Assembly (NCBI GenBank): GCA_029962745.1
Contig: CM057152.1
Span: forward strand, 22,215,176 to 22,279,175
Source: Echinometra lucunter
Lineage: Eukaryota > Echinodermata > Echinoidea > Camarodonta > Echinometridae
Direction: 5' to 3'
DNA length: 64,000 bases
The notes beneath the pieces were generated by a model. That model worked only from the letters and a program-made list of their open reading frames with translations. It did no database searches and had not been told where the DNA came from. The translations under genes were made by a program, and so were the position numbers. Below, in pieces: positions 54,469 to 64,000 of this stretch. The stretch's first letter is position 1. Every line of letters begins with the position of its first letter.

Positions 54469-55737
54469 TTTAGAAGTATCAGCATCCTCTTTCGAAGGTT
54501 ACCCAATTGCCCTGAAATTTGTACGTCAGATTTAAATTCGAGTTTACAATGGAAAGTATTTGACAGTTTGGTATAAAGAGATATATCAATAAAGCATTCT
54601 TGATAGAGAAAACAACAGTACCATACATGTAATGCCACAGTATCATATCATAGAAAAATATTGTTATATCCAAAATGCCACAATACTGGCTTTTGATTTT
54701 TATCAATCTCAAATGATCATTTTTCTACCAAACCTTTTTTTTTAGTGTTTATCAGTATATCTAAGTAGGACTCAGAGTGGAAGTAAAGTGTACAATATGG
54801 TAACAAAATGTATATTATGGTAACAAAAACCTTTATTGGCCAGGGAAACAAGATTACTTGGAGTTCAAAATGCAATGAAATATTGTACTGCAAATATGGC
54901 ACATCCTTTGCCATTCCAAATCAATCTGTCACATGTCACACGATCACGATTTAATGACACATCAATGTCTGTGATTCAATAAAACACATAATTAAGAAAA
55001 AAAAAAGAAAAAAGAAAAAAAACTGAAGATTAGATGGTAAAACAGACTGAGGGGAAAAAAAGACAGACAAAACTGGATAAAAGAGAGCGAAAAATGGAGA
55101 CAAGCATATATATCAGTGAGAGTGAGAGACCAACCAGAGGGCCTCTGATAGGGAGCCACATAGCTGGCATGCCATAAAGCTGTGTTGTCTTACGCAGATA
55201 GCACATCTATACTGTCTGAGCTCACTACGTCAGCCATGATATGCCCACCACATGGGACTACAGACAGATATAAATCTAATACCAATACACAGGCAAAACT
55301 ACTCAGCCAAAGAGTAACGTAATGTATTAGAACAAGTACTCTGTCAAGTGTAGGCCTTCATCATTATAAAAAATATGTCATTCATGCAGGTGCATTTAAT
55401 GTCAAATTGATGAGGAATAAATTGTCCCAAAATTCATTGTAACAGGCCTAAATGTATTTTCATTAGTTGTATATTTTGGTATGCACATCACGATACCTTC
55501 AAGGTTGGCGGTAATAACTGCTAATGAATGACAATTGATGACAACGCACTATAATATGTCTGAGCTCATATTTACACAGCATTCTACCATGACACTAGAA
55601 TAAAAGATGGATGATTCTCAGGACAATGAATAAAGAAAAGTAAAGGATAGAAACTGCATGACACAATAAGGCAAAAATTCTTCAGTAACACGATGATTGA
55701 TGTCAATGCAGATTACATGTAGGCAGATTATCAAAGG

Positions 55738-56110
55738 GTGTGTTTCTCGGGAGAACTACAGGACTATTAAAACGATCCAAGGTCCCGACTAGCTTACCCG
55801 TTACCCTCGATAAACACGACAGGGACTTGATTACCTGACTAGTATCGTGGACTTCAGTTCCACAAAATAGGGGGATTTGATTACCAGTTGACCGGATCGG
55901 GGATTCGAGTCATTGCAATAAACACAATTCAATTTGAGTTGTGTGTGTAGATTGTAGCTTTGCAAAGGCAACAGGCTCTGGCCAGGTTTCGGGAACCCAA
56001 ATCACAACGATAAAACAACATCCAGAGAGACCGCCTGTTGTGAGCACGATTTGTGTTCACGATTCAAGTACTGGTTTCTAATTTCTAGAAAATGAGTCTC
56101 CCGGATAAAC
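55738..56110. mobile_element. Possible diverged MITE
   Basis: Left TGTTTCTCGGGAGAACTACA and right inverse (CGTTTATCCGGGAGACTCAT) share weak arms. The interior has higher GC and CGAT-rich motifs unlike its surroundings. Confidence 0.35.
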
Positions 56111-56489
56111 GTGACCAAAGTTCAATCAACATACATGAGCATTCAACACTAGAAACCAACAAGCACAATAGCATACAATGTATGTACTAAATTCTTACTA
56201 TGAAAAGAAAAAAAAAAACAATAAAATGAAAATGAAACTCCATGAAAATCAGAACACATTCATTTCTGTTTGAATAATGCTATCCAGCATGGACAGCTGT
56301 ATGTTAATGTTATCACCCTTCACTTTTAAAGGAAAATTTGGTGAAATGTAAATTGAGTGAGTGACACAGAGTCTTTCCTAGCCTTGTCCATGTAGATCAC
56401 ATTCATCAAACATGCTTATCACTACAACAGAGTCTTAAAGTGTATCATTTGCCTGAAAACATCACTTGTGTGAAGCTACATGCCTCGGG

Positions 56490-57008
56490 GGGGGGGGGGG
56501 GGGGGGGGTCACTTCCACTGAAGAGTGGACAGTATCCTAAAAAACGCACCCTAAACGAGGATTCAAGGCAGGCCGCTAGGACACCCTAAACACGGATTTT
56601 GTGCAGATGTCCCTGATTTGCACACCCTAAACAGGGATTTCATTAATTGCTGGGATATTCATACATAAACGAGGATATTCCCATTTTCATACCTTGAGAG
56701 TGATAGTGGGTTCCATTGAAAGTTTGGAGCCGTTTTTATATCAAGATAATTCACTGTCTCATTATGTTTTACACAGGCGTTATAGGATTTTCCGCTCACG
56801 GGTCTTTGTTACAGTCGTTCCCGCAGTCGGTGCAAATTACATACCCAAGTTTTCGCATTTTAGATTATCGTAATTCAGGGGGCTTTTTTTAATTTTTGGG
56901 TGTTTTTGACACTCTATTCGCGTTCCGCGCCTACCCCTGAAAAAATAACCTTTTTCTGCGTTTTTTTTCTCGCGGATGCTATCCACTCTTCAATGGAAGT
57001 GACCCCCC
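56490..57008. mobile_element. MITE, GGGGGGTCACTTCCA termini
   Basis: GGGGTCACTTCCACTGAAGA GTGGACAG is inversely matched by TATCCACTCTTCAATGGAAG TGACCCCCC. About 35-bp arms, 520 bp. The left half repeats CACCCTAAAC(A/G)(C/A/G)GGATT three to four times. Confidence 0.82.
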
Positions 57009-58602
57009 TGGGCTACATGCAGTACATGTATATATATATCTGAAATAACCTCTGAAAAACTTTATTCTGCATTCAAGGGGTTAATGGGTAAGGAAAAACA
57101 TAAGACCACAACGTGCAGAATCAAGTGGCTGTGCGATTCCACGAACACCCCAATTTATGGGCATGCATACGCGTTCACGGACTAGTCTGCCTATTAGTCC
57201 TTTTTTTGTTTATTCAGAGTATATTTGAAGTTGCAGACTCGCCTTTTTAGAAAAGTTTCATTTGGAGTTAATATTTTGAATACAGTACAGTGACATGGAA
57301 CCCTGAACATACATGTACAGAGCAAAATGTCTTTTGACGATTGGTACACTTTGATCACAACCATCATGCCTGAATAGAAAAAAACCAAACACAAGAAAAC
57401 ATCTACCTTCTTTAACGCTGTTAAACGCAGATGAACTACTCCAGATTAATGAATCCTGGTCCACTTCAATATTTTAAAGGTACAATGTATATAAATCCAA
57501 TAATAAATCCTTGTAATTCCACAGCAGTAAGCGGGTAGTACGATAAAGAAAATTGCACACACAAGGACTTCCTGATTTTCGACGATAACTTTTGAACACT
57601 AAAATAAGAAATCTTCTCTTCTACGTACATGAACTTAGATATGGACAACGTGCGGAGGGAGTAGACAATATTTACAACTACGTAGTGAGAGTATTGGTAG
57701 CGGACTATTTGTTGGTGGAGCTATTACAGGATGAGATGAATTGTATGCCCTCCTTGGTCTGTGATCTGTTGTCTACTGGGAGGGTGATGTGTGCAGTAAT
57801 GTAGGAACCAGGGTATGCAGACCGGTTGGTCGACCTACAGCCTTCTAGTCAGATAGCTCTTGATGACAGGCACAGACTTTTCTCTTTCTCTCACTCTTAC
57901 CCTATACATTGTATCACTACATATATATCTCTTATCCCCCCCCCCCCTCTCTCTCTCCCTCTCAACTCTCTATCATGCACCCACGGTCTTGGTCATGTAC
58001 GTCAGTAACGTCATATGCTTCAAGAAGAAACTGTGTTCAATCAAAGCAGCATTAGCAGCTCTTGGTGTACTTACAGATATAAATTTTGAGCATTACTCAT
58101 TGTTAATTCAACTTGATGTTCAGTTTGTACTCTCAAGAAAAATCACATTTGTAGGTTTTTTTTATCACTGAGCATGTAAGCTTGCCACTTTCTGTCATCA
58201 GTTCTCTACAAGTAGTTTCTCTCACAAAACAGAAGATCATCTCTTGATCTCATCAATGACTGAGTCTTCAGAAACATCTTCTCTTTCAGAATTTCACTCA
58301 TTACAATATGAAGAACATTCATGATTTGCACGAGTGTGAATATAAGTATGTTTTATGTGCAGTATGTATCTATTTCCTTATATTTGAATAAGAAAAGAAG
58401 TTCATCACATTAAAATGGACTGACCTTTGAATGAAATTCACAATTATACGCACTAAAGGGTGAAGACAGTATGCTGTCCATGTATAATAAGTGGATTAAG
58501 GGCTGAAGGGCATTAACTCCAAGTACTGGTAAAACTCTAAAATGACATGAGGTAATGCCCTCTGGCTCTCAGTGATACATGTACATGTACATGCCTAGTT
58601 AA

Positions 58603-58902
58603 CGCATTCATAACTGAGGGTCTATATATTTTTCGTTTGATGCTGAATATTTTTCTAAAGCAAGATTAGCACTAAAATCCTTAAATCAGCAATGCATAAT
58701 GTAACTTTCAAAATCATTGTTTTTCTATGCAAATTGGCAACTTTTTAACTTCTCAACATACTTTCTGTCAATTTATATTTATTTCAGATACATGACTTTT
58801 TAAAACAAAAAATATGCAGAAAAAAAAAATACTGGTAATGCCAATTTAAAGAAGAAAAGGTGATCAAATCAAAGACTTAAAAAAGATTATTGTCATGAAT
58901 GG
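58603..58902 (-). mobile_element. TTAA-flanked MITE family T, decayed copy
   Basis: TTAA|CGCATTCATAACTGAGGG at the left and TTGTCATGAATGGG at the right. The interior has GCAAATTGGCAACTTTTTAAC and TTTGATGCTGAATATTTTT, shared with the family in reverse orientation. The right TTAA is mutated. Confidence 0.7.
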
Positions 58903-59679
58903 GGTGATGGTGTATAGTGCATGGATCCTCCAGCAAATTTAGCTCCCCAAAGTATATCTCTGGCACATTATTCATGTACCATTAGGGTGCATGTATTTCT
59001 ACAGGTCTTTACAAGTGCATCTTGAAAGTCAAATGAGAGTTTGAAATGGAGACGTCTATTCTTGATGACCCTATTTTCATCTTTGTACGTAAAAGAATCG
59101 CATGAAACCCAAGGAACATCACCCTGGTAGAAATGGATATACCCGTCAGTCGGCTCCTAAACGCACTCACTGCATCACAATTGGGAGCAACAGCAACGTC
59201 CAATTGCTGTTGAACTTTCTGACCGAGTCTGCAGTTTCAGACCCTACTATTCATATCCAGGCTCCATGTCAACTACAAAATATTCACTTTTACTCCTACA
59301 AGAATCCAAACTCTGACCTGGGTAAAGGAACATAATAACATATTCATATTGTCTGTCTTATCATTTTCATTCAAAAAGAATAAGTGCAAAGAGAATTCAA
59401 ACATTCCTCACTACTACTTAATTTGCAAGAGCCTAAAAGTTACAAACATGTCTTATGAGTTATGAATGCCTTCATACATGTACTTTGATATTTGTACATA
59501 TTCAATAAAGTGTTGTTATTGAGACTAGGGAATCCTCCTCCTCCATGCGATACCAGACTGAGGCCTGCCTCCCATACCATATGATGCCATCCCTAGCCCG
59601 AGATGGCTGGTATGCATAGGTAATGAGCCAAGCCCCTCTTGCTCTTTGCCAATGCTCCAGCACTGGTCTAAACAGTGAG

Positions 59680-59715
59680 CTGACATCAATATACAACATT
59701 GTATGTTGATGTCAG
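59680..59715. repeat. 17-bp stem palindrome
   Basis: CTGACATCAATATACAA-CA-TTGTATGTTGATGTCAG, one mismatch. Confidence 0.85.
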
Positions 59716-61075
59716 AGACCAAGCATGTTGTACAGATCTATATGTCTGTAAAAACTTTCATTTTCTAGTGTAATTTGTTTCACATATATTGCCATTATAT
59801 TTCACTTAAAAACCCTTGTAAACAGGATTTCCCTATAATTACCTTAACTATTTTATTGTCTGCATATAAAATTGATAGAGTTTGATTCATTTAATTTGCT
59901 TTCCCTTCTCTTTCACATTTAATGCTATCTACATGTATCTCCGTACTGAGTGTACAGAGTCATGGCCACAATTCTGGGTCCAGAAAGAATGGATTCAAAC
60001 AGCCCTGTCATAGGCTATCTTCCAATGCTATACAACTTAAAAGTGACTTGTCCAATTACAGAGCAATAAACAACACTGAGGAGCAAACACAAATTTCTAC
60101 AGCATAAAAGCATTTCTGGATAAAAAGAAACACATGTAATACAAACATGCCAAAAGGAAAAAGAGCTGAAAAAGATAAAAGGCTTCTGCAGGTTAAACCT
60201 GAACTGTCTGCATGTGCAATGAGAAGCCCATACAAGTTTTTGCAAGACTCTTGGCATATTTTTCTTATGATAAGCACAGGATGAAAGCCTTCTGGTTGTA
60301 TTTGTATCCAGAGCATCATCCTCAGGCAAGAGGAATTCTCGGAAGGATGAATACAGATGAGATCATTCAAACTGACTTCCCATTGCGCAACACTCCACGT
60401 ACATGTAGATGCACTTGTAAGACAGAGTGCAAGGGCATTGTGTGATTGTGTAGATTGCTATGAGATGCACAGTATGTTGTACGGCCAGAGGCTAAACGTC
60501 AATTCACAATGCTAAACCTACACAATTAAAGTTGGAGTTGACTTTTGAATAAACTGAATGAGCATATACTTACGTACATGTAATATAAGGATTATTTTCC
60601 TAGTTTGAAATTTAGTGAAAATATTCAGAGCACAAGCTTTTTCCCTGACCTGATGACTAAGTGTAACCTAATTCACATCACTCAACACTCTTCTCCCCCC
60701 CCCCTCCTCCTCCATCTTCTTGGTAAGGACTAGGGGCAGCTTGTCATGAGTGTTGACTTGTTACTGGATATGCGGCAATCAACTTGACATTTGTAATAAT
60801 CCAAGACCCTCTCAGAGAAAGGCTCCACTCACTTGTTGCTGGGAGCTCCATGAGAGAGAGAGACTGAACAAATCTCACAATAGAAAGGTACATGGCACAG
60901 TATACATGAGCATGTACTTGTGTACATTGTAAGTATTTTCACAAGGTCTACATTCAGTATGCACATTGTGTACAAGTTAAGTGCACATGTACATTGTGCA
61001 TACTTACGAAGTATAAATTTTCACTCTTGTGGAAAAATTTACAATTCTCAGAGTGGCAAAACTTTTTTCTTTCTT

Positions 61076-61636
61076 AAGGGGGTATCTCACTAGGCTTGAG
61101 ACTAGTTTGCGACTAGTTTGCGACTCCAGATTTTGGTAGTTGCGGAGACGTCTCCTGAAAAATTATGGAGTCTCTGAGGAGTCGCAAGAAATTCGAACAT
61201 GCTCGATTTGTTTGGAGACTTTTTACAGTCTCTGCCAAGTCTCCGAGACGTCTCCATTACTTGCGGAGACTAATTTATATCCGCAACTGCTGAGACGTCT
61301 CCACGATATCTCCGAGATGTCTCTGAGCCGTCGCAGAGACCAGGAGGAGACCAGGAGGAGACCAAAAAGACTGAGGAGACGTTGTAGAGACGTCTCCGCG
61401 ACTCTACCTGACGATGTTTGACCCACTTTAGAAACCAGGTGACTGAACGCGTGCTGACATTCCTCCTGGTCCAAGTCAGGTGCATGATCCTGCAAACGCT
61501 CCATCATAATCATTTTGAAACTTGTCGCAGAGATGTCTCTTTGATGAGAGCTTATTTTGGAGACGTCTCCGCGACTGGAGAGACTGCAAGTCTCTGAGAC
61601 GTCGCGGAGACGTCTCCGTTGGTGAGATAGGGCCCT
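61076..61636. mobile_element. MITE built of GGAGACGTCTCC palindromes
   Basis: Left AAGGGGGTATCTCACTAGGC and right inverse TAGGGCCCTATCTCACCAAC. Inside, the palindrome GAGACGTCTC occurs many times on either strand, mixed with GCGACT and GAGTCGC. The ORFs across it are Arg/Ser-rich products of the repeat. Confidence 0.75.
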
Positions 61637-61786
61637 ACCATGTATTAGGCCAAACAAAAATATTTCCTGGTTTAATGTCCCTTCCTTCTTTTGGGGGCAG
61701 CTTTCAAATTTTCATTTTTTTCTTAATATTTTGTTCCAAAATGAAATTGATTTCAGTCTGAGTGCATCTGGACAATAAGATAATTA

Positions 61787-61852
61787 CAAAAAAAAAAAAA
61801 AAAAAAAATGCCTCCGGCAACCACCTACGGTGGGCGGAGGCATAAAAAAATC
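61787..61852 (+). mobile_element. Family A 3' end, solo
   Basis: An A-run followed directly by ATGCCTCCGGCAACCACCTA and CGGTGGGCGGAGGCATAAAAA. This is the family A 3' hairpin without monomers: a heavily truncated copy, or an end captured next to an A-tract. Confidence 0.7.
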
Positions 61853-62697
61853 ATTAATAAGCTTTAAATAATAACATGCATTTCAAAAAGGAATTCATTT
61901 TACAATTGACCCAATAGCATTGTTGTGAACATGAAAATGACATAAAATAACGTGGAAACCCCCTCCTCCTCAATTTCAAAATACATGTACAAGGATGAGA
62001 AACTAGGAATCAATTTTACATGGAATTACATATATTGTATTACGGATAGGTACATGTATTTGCTTGTGATTGTAAATGTAATGCAAAACAAAAAAACAAA
62101 CAAACAAACAAACAAAAAAACAAAAAAACTGAATTTCATGAGAGGTGTATTGCTCAAACTCAATGAAATTTGAATTCCTACATTGCACAAACCTCGTGTT
62201 TGGAAAGTGGCCATTCAATGCAAGTTTCACATCACAAAAAATTGTATTACTTAATTCAATAAAATTTTCATGTGGACAGGAAAGTAGTCAAACTATTACA
62301 AATCTATCTTAAAGTGTTTTTAAAAAGGGATCCCCAAAGGATTAAAAAAAGAAGAAATTAATACATTTCTTAAGGGATGATACATAATGTTCATTTTCAA
62401 TAACGATTAAATTAATCCCATTCATGTGCATATTCACACAAAAAATTAAACAAAAATGAAATTATCCTGCCACTTGGTAACTCCGCATCAGACTCAGTGC
62501 TGATCAGCCTACATGTATATATACAGACCACATATTACGGACTCATGATAAATGGACATGTAATACAGCATGTAGTTTTCCTTTCGGTAATGAAACTACA
62601 TTTCCAGAGAAGGGTACCATAAAGTTCTGCACTGGCATAGTGGGGGCACAGACACACAATCAGTCTCACATACTGTAGTTATTTTCCATGGATGCAT

Positions 62698-63047
62698 GGT
62701 TCTCACCAGTACATAACACCCATGGTTCCAATACCATGTGTAAAGGATTTCAGACAAGGAAGAACCATGTGTGAAATTGCTGCACCATGCGTGGCATTAA
62801 GGGTAACAAAATATTGGAGTATATATTCCTAACAATAATGATAAATGCCACAGATTGTTTTGCTTTTTGGCAATGTATTTTTACTATTAGTAGACAACTC
62901 CTGCTTACCAAGAAGTATTTTTCATCCTTTTGCTATTGCCTATACTGCTGCCACACCCAACTTTAGGTGTTATTCCGTAAAACTTCCGAAAATTTCACGC
63001 TTGGCGCAGAGGGGGAACCATGTGTGGATTTTTTTCTAGTGAGAACC
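62698..63047. mobile_element. MITE, GGTTCTCAC(C/T)AG termini
   Basis: Left GGTTCTCACCAGTACATAAC ACCCATGGTTCC is inversely matched by GGAACCATGTGTGG…CTAGTGAGAACC. ACCATGTGTG-type motifs recur inside. 350 bp. Confidence 0.75.
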
Positions 63048-63149
63048 CTGCATGGATGACCTTTTTTGTAAGAAGTGGGAGCTGGGCCCCCTTGGCCCCT
63101 CTCCCTTAGACTCCCTCTAGCTGCATCTATTAAATTCACCCTACATTAA

Positions 63150-63557
63150 CCCATTCATGACAGAGGTCCACATTTTGTGGTTTGGCCTAATATCTTTTGA
63201 TGCAAAGCCCTAAAAATCATACCAAATACATGAGCAGAAAGAGCAAAAAATTCTACACAAACTGTGCCCATTTTGGTTGCGTCAATATTTGTTGTTTGAT
63301 GCTGAAAATTTTTTAAAGGAAAATAAGCATTAAAATCCTTAAATTGGCAATGTGATAGAAAGTTACAAATCACCGTTTTCCCCTGAAAATTGGCAACTTT
63401 TTGACTTCTCATCATAATTTCTGTCAATTTATATTCATTTCAGATACATGACGTTTTATAAGAAAAATGTAGCAATAAAATAAAAATGTTGGTGTTGCCA
63501 ATTTGAAGAATAAAAGCTGATCAAATTAGGCTTTAAATAATTCCTGTCATGAATGGG
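63150..63557 (-). mobile_element. TTAA-flanked MITE family T, copy 3 (inverted)
   Basis: TTAA at 63146-63149 and 63558-63561, termini CCCATTCATGACAG/CTGTCATGAATGGG. The reverse complement is close to 35205-35610. Confidence 0.9.
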
Positions 63558-64000
63558 TTAAATGGGTAAAAGTTCATTAATCCCTTTCAAATTGAAAATA
63601 ACAATAAACACATCATAGCACTTTCAAGAATGGTTCAGGTTTCATAGTTACTAACCTTTAAAAGCATTTTTCATTTTTGCTCTTTTCATATTTTACAATT
63701 GTTAGTTATTGTGTCACCTATTGTAAGTTTGTAATCTCAATTGCTCACAGGGATGGATTAGGGGGGGGGGCCAAATTGGCCACATGCTCACACATGTGAA
63801 AATGCAGGGGACCCTTTATATTTGGGTAAAACAAACAACTGAAAAAGCCGACTGCCCCCCCCCTTTTTGAAAAATTCTGGATCCGACCTTGGCTCAAACC
63901 AAAAAGGAAAACCGCACTGCTCAGATCTTTCCATATTCAATATCATGAGGAACTCCTCAAAGAAATTCTCAAAATTTCAAGCATAGCCATTTTATAACAT

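Larger units (their letters stand above)
48497..64000. other. Upstream of TTBK start exon: 5' intron and/or flank
   Basis: The acceptor at 48496 implies an upstream noncoding exon and therefore some intron here, but I cannot place that exon or a promoter. No open frame looks like a conserved protein. The contents are the MITEs listed, A-runs (53755-53785, 61790-61808), pyrimidine tracts (57938-57963) and G-runs. Confidence 0.55.

Noticed and set aside
57592..57804. 70-codon plus-strand frame as a possible gene
   Set aside because: No recognised family, no splice support, and the surrounding sequence is non-coding in character.
61223..61657. 144-codon Arg/Ser-rich frame
   Set aside because: Reads through the GAGACGTCTC palindrome repeats of a MITE; the opposite strand has a similar artefact.

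Overview
This window is eukaryotic. It is AT-rich, has long introns with canonical GT-AG splice sites, and is packed with short inverted-repeat transposons. The repeat content suggests a marine invertebrate deuterostome, most likely an echinoderm such as a sea urchin. That is an inference from repeat style, not a proof. There are three gaps of exactly 500 N (1526-2025, 25008-25507, 37774-38273), and many single-base indels separate duplicated stretches. This is a draft assembly.

The only protein-coding gene I can support is on the minus strand. It is a tau-tubulin kinase (TTBK1/TTBK2/Asator family, CK1 superfamily). I could place coding exons from 48417 (ATG) down to about 6365 (proposed stop). 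Nine small exons encode the N-terminus and the kinase domain: 48364-48417, 37509-37536, 36153-36272, 28443-28657, 26917-27021, 26052-26117, 20363-20455, 19771-19897 and 16209-16345. One giant exon (9025-14975) encodes an acidic, then basic, then S/P/K/Q-rich tail of almost 2,000 residues. A proposed terminal exon is at 6365-6461. Splice phases are compatible throughout. The summed length is an exact multiple of three (about 2,330 codons) once two apparent single-base errors are allowed for (about 19854 and the T-run at 9858-9863).

Layout. 1-1525 is a second copy of 14556-16070 (5' part of the giant exon plus intron) ending at a gap. 2026-6364 is 3' flank/UTR with MITEs. 6462-9024 is the last intron. 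9025-14975 is the giant exon. 14976-19770 holds exon 9 and an intron with a MITE interrupted by a tandem-repeat element. 20363-25007 and 25508-30157 are two near-identical copies of exons 7 to 4, one on each side of a gap and almost certainly unmerged contig ends. The second copy is the intact one. 30158-48363 is introns with SINEs, MITEs, a long foldback and another tandem-repeat element. 48497-64000 lies upstream of the first coding exon and shows no recognisable coding exon. It may be 5' intron, flank or both, and is full of MITEs.

Three things stand out. (1) The intron just downstream of the catalytic-loop exon contains a tandem array of about six decayed copies of that exon's 3' end plus its 5' splice site. 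(2) Two related families of tandem-repeat mobile elements with Helentron-like ends (matching 5' subterminal repeat, (ACGG)n tract, 3' hairpin) sit in the introns. Every well-preserved monomer carries a perfect DR1 nuclear-receptor half-site pair. (3) At least a dozen distinct MITE families are visible, including a TTAA-flanked family with five or more copies.
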